This document shows positions 55,677 to 64,000 of a stretch of DNA of 64,000 nt, in pieces. The notes under the pieces are model-generated. The model searched no databases and was not told the DNA's origin. It was given only the letters and a program-made list of their open reading frames with translations. Both the position numbers and the translations under genes were made by a program. Each line of letters begins with the position of its first letter. The stretch's first letter is position 1. This DNA comes from Amygdalobacter indicium (lineage in GTDB: Bacteria; Bacillota; Clostridia; Saccharofermentanales; Fastidiosipilaceae): the NCBI RefSeq assembly GCF_029101545.1, contig NZ_CP118866.1:992001-1056000 (forward strand). The letters are read 5' to 3'.

Positions 55677-57170
55677 TCAACAATGCGGACCGGCTGCACT
55701 TTCCGTATCACAACCGCCACCGCAACCGCTGCCGCAAACTGCTACATCGGCAATATCCGGCTGAATGGTAGCCTGCAAGCCGCCGCGTTCTTTAGCTTTA
55801 ATCCACAAAGAACATTCCAAGCGTTTCTGTTCCATAATGCAACCTATTTTATAGTTCTTATGTAAATCGCTGTTCTGGTGCCAGTTATTGGCCGGACAAC
55901 CGCCGCCGCAATGATAACGTGACCAACAACCTAAACACTCTTTGGAATTAAGCGTAAAAAGGTCTTTGAATTTTGCCTGTACTTTTTTGTCAAGCTCATC
56001 CGGTTCCGTATCATTCACATTGCCCATTATGTATTCTTCTTCTCCCACAAATTGGTGGCAGGGATAGATAGTTCCGTTAGGTGTTACGGCAATATACTCA
56101 GTTCCGACGCCGCAGCCTTTATAACGTTTGAAAGCACAGGCACCGCCTTCAAGCTGCACGTTGAAATGGAAGAAACGATAAGGATGCTCACCGTTTTTGG
56201 TGTTTTGATAGTGAACTGCCAATTTTTCGTATTCATCCAGGATTTTCGGGATATCACTGTTGCGCAGGCGGAAATCATCCGTCGGTTTAGCTACAACAGG
56301 TTCCATACTGATCTGACGCAAATCCAAGTTGGCCAAATGCTTCACATCTTCGCTGAAGTCGGTGTTGTAATGCGTAAAAGTACCGCGCACATAATACTCT
56401 TTATTGCCGCGATCCTGTACGAACTTTTTAATTTTCGGCATAACATGGGCATACGAACCGTGTCCGCCGACAGCCGGGCGCAATCTGTCCTGAATTTCCG
56501 GGCGACCGTCAATTGAAAGCACGCAATTCTTCATGTGCTCATTAATGAATTTTGTTCGTTCGTCATTAAGCAATAAAGCGTTGGTGGTTACCGTCATACG
56601 AATCTTTTTATTATGCTTCGGACCTTCTTCTTCACAGTACAAAGTCAAAGCTTTGAGAACTTTCCAGTTCATCAACGGTTCACCGCCGAAAAAGTCTATA
56701 TCCAAATTACGACGCGGACCTGAAGCCTTAATCAAAAAATCAACCGCTTTTTTACCTGTTTCAAAAGATAACATATCCCGATGGCCGGTAGCATAATCGC
56801 CGCAGGAAGCAAAGCAATATTGACAGCGCAAATTACAGTCGTGGCTGACGTGCAGACACATGGATTTAATTTTCGGCGCAGCCGGATAAAGTTGTTCAGG
56901 CTTAATTTCCGCCGTCTTGGCGCCGATATGACCGCTTTCAATAAAAGGCAAAAGTTCCTGCCAGCATTTTTCCAGTTCATCTTTATTCAAGTTATTCATT
57001 ACTGCCAGCAAATGTCGTTCATCCTCGGCTAAGGTCGGAGGATTGTTGCAATTTACCAACTCCGCTACCGCCTTTAATAATACCCAGGCGTACTCATCAC
57101 AACAAACCAAAGCTTGGGTTTCAGCATCATATACGAGCTTATCTCCCTGCATTTCAAAACAATGTAACAT
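55677..57170 (-). CDS. scfB: SCIFF peptide maturase, radical SAM/SPASM
   Basis: A radical SAM enzyme, 497 residues, that forms Cys thioether cross-links in the SCIFF precursor encoded just upstream. The N-terminal region up to 100 resembles a RiPP-recognition element. The radical SAM cluster motif is C112-x3-C116-x2-C119 (CNLRCQYC). The SPASM part carries the auxiliary iron-sulfur cysteines (GCGVGTEYIAVTPNGTIYPCH, KECLGCWSRYHCGGGCPANN). Beyond the SPASM domain is a short Cys-rich tail with Cys 479, 483, 487 and 497 (CGSGCGGGCD), not usual for the family. A terminator-like hairpin separates it from the peptide gene, so it is probably made in lower amount than the peptide. Confidence 0.92.
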   Translation of the reverse strand: MLHCFEMQGDKLVYDAETQALVCCDEYAWVLLKAVAELVNCNNPPTLAEDERHLLAVMNNLNKDELEKCWQELLPFIESGHIGAKTAEIKPEQLYPAAPKIKSMCLHVSHDCNLRCQYCFASCGDYATGHRDMLSFETGKKAVDFLIKASGPRRNLDIDFFGGEPLMNWKVLKALTLYCEEEGPKHNKKIRMTVTTNALLLNDERTKFINEHMKNCVLSIDGRPEIQDRLRPAVGGHGSYAHVMPKIKKFVQDRGNKEYYVRGTFTHYNTDFSEDVKHLANLDLRQISMEPVVAKPTDDFRLRNSDIPKILDEYEKLAVHYQNTKNGEHPYRFFHFNVQLEGGACAFKRYKGCGVGTEYIAVTPNGTIYPCHQFVGEEEYIMGNVNDTEPDELDKKVQAKFKDLFTLNSKECLGCWSRYHCGGGCPANNWHQNSDLHKNYKIGCIMEQKRLECSLWIKAKERGGLQATIQPDIADVAVCGSGCGGGCDTESAAGPHC

Positions 57171-57249
57171 GTTCTCTCCTCAGCCTTACCGGCATAAAAT
57201 ATAATATTTCAAATAACAATCAGCAAAAAGCTTCCTTATGAGCTCCTTA

Positions 57250-57282
57250 CTGTGAAAAGAAAGAGCCGCAAAACGGCTCTTT
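57250..57282 (-). terminator. Hairpin between SCIFF peptide and maturase genes
   Basis: On the minus strand AAAGAGCCG pairs with CGGCTCTTT around a five-base loop, followed by CTTTTC. It lies between the peptide stop and the maturase start and probably acts as a partial terminator or a processing site. Confidence 0.75.
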
Positions 57283-57309
57283 GAAAAGTTCTTACAATTA
57301 CCGTTTTTA

Positions 57310-57456
57310 TTATTCGGCAATACGTTCACAAGGTTGGTTACCTACCGTACAACTTGTCTTACATGCCGACTGACATGAAGTTTGGCATTCGCCGCAAGCT
57401 GCACCTACAGCATAAAGCTTGGTTGAACCCTTACTAATCATGGTAAAATGTGTCAT
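57310..57456 (-). CDS. scfA: SCIFF ranthipeptide precursor
   Basis: A 48-codon gene. The product starts MTHFTMISKGSTKLY and has six Cys at 21, 24, 28, 32, 36 and 43 (spacing 2, 3, 3, 3, 6), exactly the six-cysteines-in-forty-five pattern of SCIFF precursors. GAGGAGG lies seven bases before the ATG. The core (ACGECQTSCQSACKTSC) would be cross-linked to neighbouring Ala/Thr/Ser alpha- or gamma-carbons by the maturase just downstream. The position beside yajC, tgt and queA is also the usual one for the SCIFF system. Cell role, perhaps in quorum-type signalling or iron/thiol chemistry, is not known from sequence. Confidence 0.96.
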   Translation of the reverse strand: MTHFTMISKGSTKLYAVGAACGECQTSCQSACKTSCTVGNQPCERIAE

Positions 57457-57473
57457 TCTACAGCCTCCTCAAC

Positions 57474-57821
57474 TTACTTTTTCTTCTCGGACTTGGCCGC
57501 TTGAGCTGTGGTCGGCTGTTGCATAAGATTTATGGCATCACGCCGAAATGTCACCATAGTTTGGGCGACGCTGCTGGCAATAGTGATATCATCGTCTTTA
57601 ATATTAACGATTTTACCGACTAAGCCGCCGATTGTAATAACCTGATCTCCGACTTTCAGCTTGGAACGCTCCAACTTCTGTCGTTTCTCCGATCGTCTTT
57701 GCGGTAAAATCATCACCACATAAAGAACAACCAACATAATAACGCTGAAAGCAACCGTAGCGAGCGTCCCGCCCATCGGCGATTCTGCGGCCAAAACAAC
57801 ATTCCGTGCAGCATTAAGCAT
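57474..57821 (-). CDS. yajC: Preprotein translocase subunit YajC
   Basis: A 115-residue protein of the Sec holo-translocon. One N-terminal membrane helix (LATVAFSVIMLVVLYVVMILPQ) is followed by the conserved soluble part (RRSEKRQKLERSKLKVGDQVITIGGLVGKIVNI). The ATG at 57821 is chosen because AAGGGG lies nine bases upstream; a TTG further upstream is in frame. It lies between tgt and the SCIFF peptide gene in an apparent operon. Confidence 0.93.
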   Translation of the reverse strand: MLNAARNVVLAAESPMGGTLATVAFSVIMLVVLYVVMILPQRRSEKRQKLERSKLKVGDQVITIGGLVGKIVNIKDDDITIASSVAQTMVTFRRDAINLMQQPTTAQAAKSEKKK

Positions 57822-57941
57822 AAACAAAAACCCCTTGATCAAACTATTTACTATATTTTAGCTGAAATGACTTGCACTAGCAAGTAAACATAACAGCATT
57901 TTTGTGACTCGAGCGGCGGCAGCTACCGTTAATAGCGGTAA

Positions 57942-59126
57942 TCATCTGTTTTTGGTAAAACCTTGTTTATCGCCGTAATTGGAATTGCTGTAAAATTCCG
58001 TTCTGAAGTCGAGCGCCGCATCGGCAAAAATCGCCGCCCGTAACTTGGCGGTAAAATTCTGCAGGAATTGCAGATTATGCCACGACATGAGCCTCAAGCC
58101 GAAAATTTCCCGGCATTTCAACAAATGGCGAATATAAGCACGGGTATAATTTTTACAGGCATAACAATTACAATCAACTTCAATAGGCTCAAATGCGGCT
58201 GCATTTTTCGCATCTCTGATAATTTCCCGACCATGCCACGTTAAAGCCGAACCGTTACGTCCTATTCTTGTAGGTAAAACACAGTCGAACATATCTATAC
58301 CGCGTAAAGTTCCTTCCAAAATATAATCCGGCGTACCGACTCCCATGAGATAATGCGGCTTATTTTCAGGCAAATAAGGTCTGACGGCATCGAGCATAGC
58401 ATTCATCAAAGCCGGCGGTTCACCGATACTTAAACCTCCGATAGAATAACCGGGTAAGTCAAAAGCTGTAATTTCTTTAGCAGCCTGTACTCTCAAATCG
58501 GCAAACATTCCGCCTTGAATAATACCGAACAAAGCCTGTTTCTGCGGGTTCTGATGGGCCTTGACACATCGCTCCAGCCACCTTGCAGTTCGCTCCATGG
58601 AATCTTCTATATAAGCTCGGTCGGCATCATACGGCGCACACTCATCAAAAGCCATTATTATATCGGCTCCCAATTTATTTTCAATCGTGATAGCTTTTTC
58701 CGGCGACAGAAACTGAGCCGATCCGTCCAATTCCGAGCGGAAATAAACGCCTTCTTCTTTTATATGGCGTAAATCGCTCAAGCTCCAGACTTGGAAGCCG
58801 CCGCTATCAGTTAAAATGGCACCTTTCCAATTCATAAACTTATGTAAACCGCCTGCTGCCTGTACAATATCTTCGCCCGGGCGCATCCACAGATGGTAGG
58901 TGTTGGCAAGTATAATACGTGACCCCATATTCCATATTTCTTCCGGTGCCATACATTTCACTGTCGCCTGCGTACCTACCGGCATAAAAGTCGGCGTTTC
59001 TATATCTCCGTGCGGAGTATGCAAGATACCTGCACGAGCGCCGCTTTGACGGCAAACATGTTGCAACTCGAACCATACGGGATATTTTTCAGCTAATTCC
59101 TGTGTTGTCAGATCTTTGCTCAGCAT
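57942..59126 (-). CDS. tgt: tRNA-guanine transglycosylase (queuine tRNA-ribosyltransferase)
   Basis: Exchanges guanine-34 of tRNAs for preQ1, a step of queuosine formation. 394 residues, TIM barrel. DSGGFQVWSL and GFEAEFH-free core, GGLSIGEPPALMNAML, and the zinc site CVLPTRIGR...CNCYACKNYTRAYIRHLL are present. A second in-frame ATG precedes it by three bases; the one at 59126 has the better spacing to GAGAGG. The neighbouring queA supplies the next step. Confidence 0.96.
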   Translation of the reverse strand: MLSKDLTTQELAEKYPVWFELQHVCRQSGARAGILHTPHGDIETPTFMPVGTQATVKCMAPEEIWNMGSRIILANTYHLWMRPGEDIVQAAGGLHKFMNWKGAILTDSGGFQVWSLSDLRHIKEEGVYFRSELDGSAQFLSPEKAITIENKLGADIIMAFDECAPYDADRAYIEDSMERTARWLERCVKAHQNPQKQALFGIIQGGMFADLRVQAAKEITAFDLPGYSIGGLSIGEPPALMNAMLDAVRPYLPENKPHYLMGVGTPDYILEGTLRGIDMFDCVLPTRIGRNGSALTWHGREIIRDAKNAAAFEPIEVDCNCYACKNYTRAYIRHLLKCREIFGLRLMSWHNLQFLQNFTAKLRAAIFADAALDFRTEFYSNSNYGDKQGFTKNR

Positions 59127-59142
59127 CATTACCTCTCAATGT

Positions 59143-60195
59143 TTATTTATTTTTAAAATCGTGCATGTCCTGACGATGAATCAACATTGCATCACCGAAA
59201 CTATAAAAGCGATAACGTTCTTTAATAGCATGATCATATGCTGCGAAAATTTCCGCTTTTCCGGCCAAAGCCGATACCAGCATCATCAAAGTCGATTCCG
59301 GCAGATGGAAGTTGGTAATCATCCCGTCAACAATTTTGAAACGATATCCGGGATAAATAAAAATACTTGTATCTCCGTGTTGGGCCCGTACTTTGCCCTG
59401 TTCATCGGCAACTGTTTCCAACACCCGACAGGATGTGGTTCCGACAGCAATAGTTCTGCCGCCGGCTGCCTTACGGGCATTAATAATTTCGGCAGTTTTT
59501 TCCGGCATAACGTAATATTCCGTATGCATATGATGCTCTTCCACATTTTCAACTTTGACCGGTCTGAATGTACCTAAACCGACATGCAAAGTCAAATAAA
59601 CCGGTAAAATATCCATATCTGCCAATTTTTGCAATAATTCTTTGGTAAAATGCAAACCGGCAGTCGGAGCTGCAGCGGAACCTTCTTCTTTAGCATAAAC
59701 AGTCTGATAACGATTCTGATCCTTTAATTTCTCGTGAATATAAGGAGGCAGCGGCATAGTTCCTGCTTTATCCAATATTTCTTCCCAGACTCCCTGAAAT
59801 TCAAAATGGACAATTCTGGAGCCGTCATCACTGTAATCCAAAATTTCGGCACTTAATTCTCCCGGAAGAAAAGTAATTTTACTACCTACTTTCAAGCGCC
59901 GGCCGGGATTAACAAGGCATTGCCAGTCAGTGGCATTAATACGTTTGAGAAGCAGGACTTCTACCGGCCTTTGCATGCCTGCACGCGTTCCTATCAATCT
60001 GGCCGGCATTACCTTCGTATCATTCAAGACCAACGTATCTCCCGGACGTAAAAATTCCGGTAAATTATAAAAATGGCTGTCACGCAGTTCATTCAAGTCA
60101 TCCACTACCAGAAGTCTTGACTCATCACGCCTTTCCGTCGGGCTTTGTGCAATCAATTCCAACGGTAAATCATAGGCAAAATCACTTGTTTTCAC
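59143..60195 (-). CDS. queA: S-adenosylmethionine:tRNA ribosyltransferase-isomerase
   Basis: Adds the epoxycyclopentane ring to preQ1-34 of tRNA using SAM. 350 residues, the standard length. FDLPLELIAQSPTERRDESRL-type start (YDLPLELIAQSPTERRDESRL), GDTLVLNDTKVMPARLIG and the C-terminal TTSCRVLETVADEQG and TNFHLPESTLMMLVSALAG motifs are present. The start is GTG, 12 bases after GAGGAAA. Only 13 bases separate it from tgt. Confidence 0.96.
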   Translation of the reverse strand: MKTSDFAYDLPLELIAQSPTERRDESRLLVVDDLNELRDSHFYNLPEFLRPGDTLVLNDTKVMPARLIGTRAGMQRPVEVLLLKRINATDWQCLVNPGRRLKVGSKITFLPGELSAEILDYSDDGSRIVHFEFQGVWEEILDKAGTMPLPPYIHEKLKDQNRYQTVYAKEEGSAAAPTAGLHFTKELLQKLADMDILPVYLTLHVGLGTFRPVKVENVEEHHMHTEYYVMPEKTAEIINARKAAGGRTIAVGTTSCRVLETVADEQGKVRAQHGDTSIFIYPGYRFKIVDGMITNFHLPESTLMMLVSALAGKAEIFAAYDHAIKERYRFYSFGDAMLIHRQDMHDFKNK

Positions 60196-60309
60196 ACTAA
60201 TTTCCTCGGTTCTTCCAACATTAACCTTCTATATCCTAATTAAGTTTTACTTAAGAATAGTACTTTATTATAGCGCAACTTCATAAACACCGTATGTATA
60301 TCAACGCTT

Positions 60310-61734
60310 TTATTCCGCTGTCCCTGCTTCTCTTTCTGCCACCAAAGCTTTTTTCCAGGCAGCCAATGCACAATTCTGTCGCTTGGCCATACTTGAATTT
60401 GCCGGAAAATACGGTTGAATTTCTTCTTGCAAATATTTGCTTAAGTGCTCCAAACTCAAAGCGGAATAAGACATGCCCTTAAGTTTCTTATCCCGATAAG
60501 TTTGAGCAAGCGCCGGCAAGATTCCCATATTTGCCGTCATCGGTTGGAAATCTTTCTGCTCATGCGTAACATAAGAAATCAAAGATCCCAACATCGTTAC
60601 AGGCGGTAATGGCGGATTTTTTTTGCCCTGTAAACGCATATAAACCGAAATTGCCGCCCAAATACCGGAGCTTATTGCCGGAACATAACCTTCCATCCCC
60701 GTTATTTGCCCGGCAAAAAAGAGGTAAGGCAAATTCTTAGTTGATAAATCAGGCTGCAAAAAAGCCGGACTATGCAGATAAGTATTACGATGCATTACTC
60801 CGTAACGGGAAAATTCAGCTTGTTTTAACGCCGGGATCAAAGAGAATACCCGTTTTTGTTCCGACCATTTCAACTGCGTTTGAAAGCCGACCATGTTATA
60901 TAAAGTCCGTGCAGAATTATCCTGTCTTAATTGCACACAGGCATACGGTCTTTTGCCGGTATGCGGGTCAATTAAGCCTACCGGTTTGAGCGGCCCGAAC
61001 AGCAAAGACTTATAACCGGTCAAAGCTATCTGTTCTACCGGCATACAACCTTGAAACAACAATTTCTTTTCAAAGTCGTGCACCTCTGCCCTTTCAGCAT
61101 TGACTAAAGCATCATAGAAGATATCATACTCTTCTTTAGTCATCGGACAATTTAGGTAGGCCGCTTCACCTCTTTCGTACCGTGACATGTAAAAGGCTCG
61201 TTCCATGTCCAGCGAATCTTTTTCAACTAAGGGTGCCTGAGCGTCAAAGAAATACGCCTGTGCTGTATCGTTGCCCGCTTTTTTCAACGAAAGCTGCAAA
61301 TTATCTAAAAATTTTCCGTCACTCAGCGGACCGGTCGCTACTATTTGATAATCATGTTCTGTAAGTTCTGTTGCTTTTTCAGAACGTAAATTAATCAGTT
61401 TTTCCTGTTTTATCGCTTCAGTTACTGCAGCTGAAAAAGCCGTACGATCAACAGCTAAAGCCCCGCCTGCTTCCACTTGGCAATTTTGGGCAATTTCCAA
61501 TAATCTTGAGCCTAAGGCCGTCGCTTCCGCTTTAAGCATGCCGGAGGCTACATACGGTCTTTTGGCTTTCAAAGAATTGGAACAAACAAGTTCCGCCAAA
61601 TAATTGCTTGTATAAACAACTTTCGGCGAAGTAAACTTTTCTTCGATCAAGTCTACTGTAACTCCCAGTTCAGCCAAAGTTAAAGCTGCTTCACATCCGG
61701 CTAAACCGCCGCCGTAGATAATTACTTCACTCAT
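60310..61734 (-). CDS. trmFO: Methylenetetrahydrofolate-tRNA-(uracil-54-)-methyltransferase
   Basis: Folate- and FAD-dependent enzyme that makes ribothymidine-54 in tRNA. 474 residues. The FAD-binding GGGLAGCEAALTLAELG is at the N-terminus. CSNSLKAKRPYVASGMLKAEA, FQGCMPVEQIAL and TQLKWSEQKRVFSLIPAL are family blocks. Its ATG overlaps the topA stop (ATGA), so the two are translationally coupled, a usual arrangement in Firmicutes. Confidence 0.96.
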   Translation of the reverse strand: MSEVIIYGGGLAGCEAALTLAELGVTVDLIEEKFTSPKVVYTSNYLAELVCSNSLKAKRPYVASGMLKAEATALGSRLLEIAQNCQVEAGGALAVDRTAFSAAVTEAIKQEKLINLRSEKATELTEHDYQIVATGPLSDGKFLDNLQLSLKKAGNDTAQAYFFDAQAPLVEKDSLDMERAFYMSRYERGEAAYLNCPMTKEEYDIFYDALVNAERAEVHDFEKKLLFQGCMPVEQIALTGYKSLLFGPLKPVGLIDPHTGKRPYACVQLRQDNSARTLYNMVGFQTQLKWSEQKRVFSLIPALKQAEFSRYGVMHRNTYLHSPAFLQPDLSTKNLPYLFFAGQITGMEGYVPAISSGIWAAISVYMRLQGKKNPPLPPVTMLGSLISYVTHEQKDFQPMTANMGILPALAQTYRDKKLKGMSYSALSLEHLSKYLQEEIQPYFPANSSMAKRQNCALAAWKKALVAEREAGTAE

Positions 61735-64000
61735 TCGTCAGCCTCTGATTTCTCTTTTTCATCTTTTTCACTCTTAGCAGTTTTGGCTTTAGTTTTCGTC
61801 TTAGTTTTCGGCTTTTTTTCTCGCGCTGTTGTCTTTTTATTTTCAGTTGCATCAGTTTCGGAAGTTTCATTAACTTCGGACTGAGCTTTTTTATTTTTCT
61901 TGGCACGAGAAGGACAATTTTCGTTGGAGCATATCACGCTCTTTTGCCGACGATAAATTCTTTCTTCCTTATATGCCCCGCAAAGTTCACATTTTTCGGC
62001 AAGCGGTAAATTCCAGCTGATAAACGCACAATTGGGGTCAAGCGATTTATCGCAAACATAGAATATTTTTCGCCGCTTATGTGATTTCATGGAAATTACA
62101 GGTGATGAACACAAAGGACACAAAGCAGCTGTTTTAGTGTATACATTGTGGGTATATTGACATTCCGGGAAGCGTTCGCAAGCGATAAATTGTCCGAATC
62201 TGCCGTCTTTGTAAACCAAATCTCCTTTTTGACATTCCGGACATTTTTCTCCTGTTTTCTTGACGGCAAGTTCAACTTTCGCCAAATTTTCCTTCGCGTT
62301 CTCAATATCCCGGCTGAAAGGTGCGTAAAATTCTCGCAAAACCTGCACATAATCTTTTTTGCCCGCTTCTACCTGATCCAAATCATCTTCCATCTCTTTA
62401 GTGAAAGAAATATCCACGATTTTAGCAAAATTACTTTCTAAAAAAGATGTAACGACCGTGCCTAATTCTGTCGGCTGCAGATTGCGCTCTACCTTTTCGG
62501 CGTAACCTCTATCCATAATTGTTCTGATCGTCGGCGCATAAGTTGAAGGTCTGCCGATACCTTTTTCTTCCATTAATTTAATCAAAGAAGCTTCTGTATA
62601 GCGTTTAGGCGGAGCGGTAAATTTTTGCTCCTTTTTTAATTTACGAATATTCAGTTCTTCTCCTTCAGTTAAAGCCGGCAAAAGATTGTCTTTTACTCCT
62701 TCAGTCTGATTCTCTTCCACATTGCGACTGTTGAATGCCGCTAAAAAGCCTTCTTTCAACAATCTTTCACCCTTAGCCTTGAATATATACGTGTCATTTA
62801 CCGCAATATCTAATTTTTCTGTAGAATAAAGGGCCGGCAACATTTGTGATGCCAAAAACTTTTGAAATATCATTTTATAAAGCTGAAATTGCTCATTTGT
62901 TAAACCTGATTGTACTTTTTCCGGTGTCAATTCAAAATGAGTCGGCCTGATAGCCTCATGGGCATCCTGGCTGGCACCTTTGTTTTTGTAATAATTAGGT
63001 TTGGCGGGTAAAGCTGCTTCACCGAATTCGCTTGCAATCAGATTACGTGCCGCACTTAAAGCTTCCTCCGATATCCGCACCGAGTCGGTACGAATGTAAC
63101 TTATTAATGAAGTCTGACCGATACCTTTAATTTCAACGCCTTCATACAGTTGTTGTGCTACTTTCATGGTCCTTGAGGAACTGAAGCCTAAACGCCAGGA
63201 AGCTTCCTGTTGTAAGGTGGAAGTTGTATAAGGTGGCGAAGGCTGACGTTTACGCTCACCTTTTTTGATTGCAACAACTTCGGCTTTTTTGCCCTGCAAA
63301 TCGTTAAATACAGCTAAAGCTGCCGATTCATCGGCCAATTTATCTTTGACCTGCTTGCCGTTTAAGGATTTTCCGTAATATTCCGCCGTCAAAGCATTCC
63401 CGCTCCCATTAACGAATTCTCCGGTAATCAACCAATATTCTTCCGGTACAAAAGCGGCAATTTCCCGCTCTTTGTCAACTAAAATTTTAGTTGCTACGGA
63501 TTGTACTCTACCTGCAGACAAACCTTTACGTATTTTTTGCCATAAAACCGGACTTAATTCATAACCTACCAATCTGTCCAGTATGCGTCTGGCCTGTTGA
63601 GCATTAACCAGATTAACATTTAAGGTCCGTGGCTTTTGTACGGCCTGTCTTACCGCATTTTGAGTAATTTCATTGAACGTTACTCGAACCGGCGCCTGTT
63701 CTTCAATATTTAAGACTTTCTCCAAATGCCAACCGATAGCTTCTCCTTCCCGATCAGGGTCGGTAGCAATAAAAACGCAATCGGCTTTTTCGGCTTTAGA
63801 TTTCAGGTCGCTGATAACTTTTTCTTTGCCGCGCATATTGATATAACGCGGTTTAAAATCGTGCTTAATATCTACGCCCAAGCTCATAGACGGCAAATCA
63901 CGAATATGGCCTACGGAAGCAGCTATAACATATTCATCGCCCAAATAACGATTAATAGTTTTGGCTTTGGCGGGTGACTCTACAATTAACAACTTTTTTC
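61731..64000 (-). CDS. topA: DNA topoisomerase I, 5' end outside the window
   Basis: Type IA topoisomerase that relaxes negative supercoils. The frame reaches the right edge without a start; KKLLIVESPAKAKTINRYLG is at the very beginning, so only a few codons are missing. TOPRIM acidic motif DPDREGEAIGWHL, active-site Tyr region SLISYIRTDSVRIS, and three C-terminal zinc-finger repeats (CPECQKGDLVYKDGRFGQFIAC, CPLCSSPVISM, CELCGAYKEERIY) follow. The last 60 residues are a Lys/Glu/Thr-rich tail. It is the first gene of the topA-trmFO pair. Confidence 0.95.
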   Translation of the reverse strand, partial: KKLLIVESPAKAKTINRYLGDEYVIAASVGHIRDLPSMSLGVDIKHDFKPRYINMRGKEKVISDLKSKAEKADCVFIATDPDREGEAIGWHLEKVLNIEEQAPVRVTFNEITQNAVRQAVQKPRTLNVNLVNAQQARRILDRLVGYELSPVLWQKIRKGLSAGRVQSVATKILVDKEREIAAFVPEEYWLITGEFVNGSGNALTAEYYGKSLNGKQVKDKLADESAALAVFNDLQGKKAEVVAIKKGERKRQPSPPYTTSTLQQEASWRLGFSSSRTMKVAQQLYEGVEIKGIGQTSLISYIRTDSVRISEEALSAARNLIASEFGEAALPAKPNYYKNKGASQDAHEAIRPTHFELTPEKVQSGLTNEQFQLYKMIFQKFLASQMLPALYSTEKLDIAVNDTYIFKAKGERLLKEGFLAAFNSRNVEENQTEGVKDNLLPALTEGEELNIRKLKKEQKFTAPPKRYTEASLIKLMEEKGIGRPSTYAPTIRTIMDRGYAEKVERNLQPTELGTVVTSFLESNFAKIVDISFTKEMEDDLDQVEAGKKDYVQVLREFYAPFSRDIENAKENLAKVELAVKKTGEKCPECQKGDLVYKDGRFGQFIACERFPECQYTHNVYTKTAALCPLCSSPVISMKSHKRRKIFYVCDKSLDPNCAFISWNLPLAEKCELCGAYKEERIYRRQKSVICSNENCPSRAKKNKKAQSEVNETSETDATENKKTTAREKKPKTKTKTKAKTAKSEKDEKEKSEADE

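Noticed and set aside
1..64000. CRISPR arrays, insertion sequences, prophage genes, attachment sites
   Set aside because: No regularly spaced repeats, transposase, integrase or phage structural genes were seen.

Overview
This window reads as a contiguous piece of a low-to-mid GC Bacillota (Firmicutes) chromosome, most likely class Clostridia. The support is AGGAGG-type ribosome binding sites, a SepF division protein, an RpoD-DnaG-TrmK block, an SCIFF ranthipeptide pair beside YajC-Tgt-QueA, a type III pantothenate kinase, a HemZ-type radical SAM protein and a C69 dipeptidase. The several secreted, low-complexity surface-type proteins would suit a host-associated anaerobe, but the species cannot be fixed from the sequence. 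No prophage, insertion sequence or CRISPR array is visible. Most genes lie on the minus strand.

Layout. 1-1.3 kb: 5' part of a secreted protein that runs off the left edge. 1.45-1.9 kb: tmRNA with promoter and terminator. 1.9-6.2 kb: secA and an amidohydrolase (mtaD-like). 6.4-12.2 kb: a large secreted protein and three TadE/TadG-like pseudopilin-type proteins. 12.4-16 kb: pheST. 16-19 kb: proline iminopeptidase and transketolase. 19.1-21.4 kb: a small flavin-fold protein and a membrane-tethered C39-type peptidase. 21.5 kb: tRNA-Thr. 21.8-25.3 kb: ABC transporter and two-component operon. 25.3-28.6 kb: Crp/Fnr regulator, a nitrilase-like protein that lacks its catalytic residues, and a dipeptidase. 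28.7-32.2 kb: nagB and a CoA block (coaX, coaBC, ECF S component, probably for pantothenate). 32.4-36.5 kb: purine/nucleoside salvage (guaC, two nucleoside hydrolases of which one looks degenerate, rbsK). 36.7-39.2 kb: GNAT acetyltransferase and phosphohexomutase. 39.2-47.6 kb: hemZ-like, DUF3810-type membrane protein, glycosyltransferase, sepF, HlyD-like protein, YnbB-type PLP enzyme. 47.8 kb: tRNA-Leu. 48.3-51 kb: glnA and a lipoprotein. 51.1-55.6 kb: trmK, rpoD, dnaG. 55.7-64 kb: SCIFF maturase, SCIFF peptide (48 codons), yajC, tgt, queA, trmFO and topA, which runs off the right edge.

How the genes fit together. Translation and RNA quality control are well represented (tmRNA, pheST, Tgt/QueA queuosine steps, TrmFO, TrmK, two tRNAs), as are export (SecA, YajC) and replication/transcription (DnaG, RpoD, TopA). 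The nucleoside hydrolases, ribokinase, GMP reductase and phosphohexomutase form a nucleoside/sugar salvage set. The SCIFF peptide and its maturase are a recognisable ranthipeptide system, with a hairpin between them that probably sets a precursor excess. The least conventional parts are two apparent pseudoenzymes (nitrilase and nucleoside hydrolase families), the Tad-like genes without visible assembly machinery, and a structured intergenic stretch next to tRNA-Leu.
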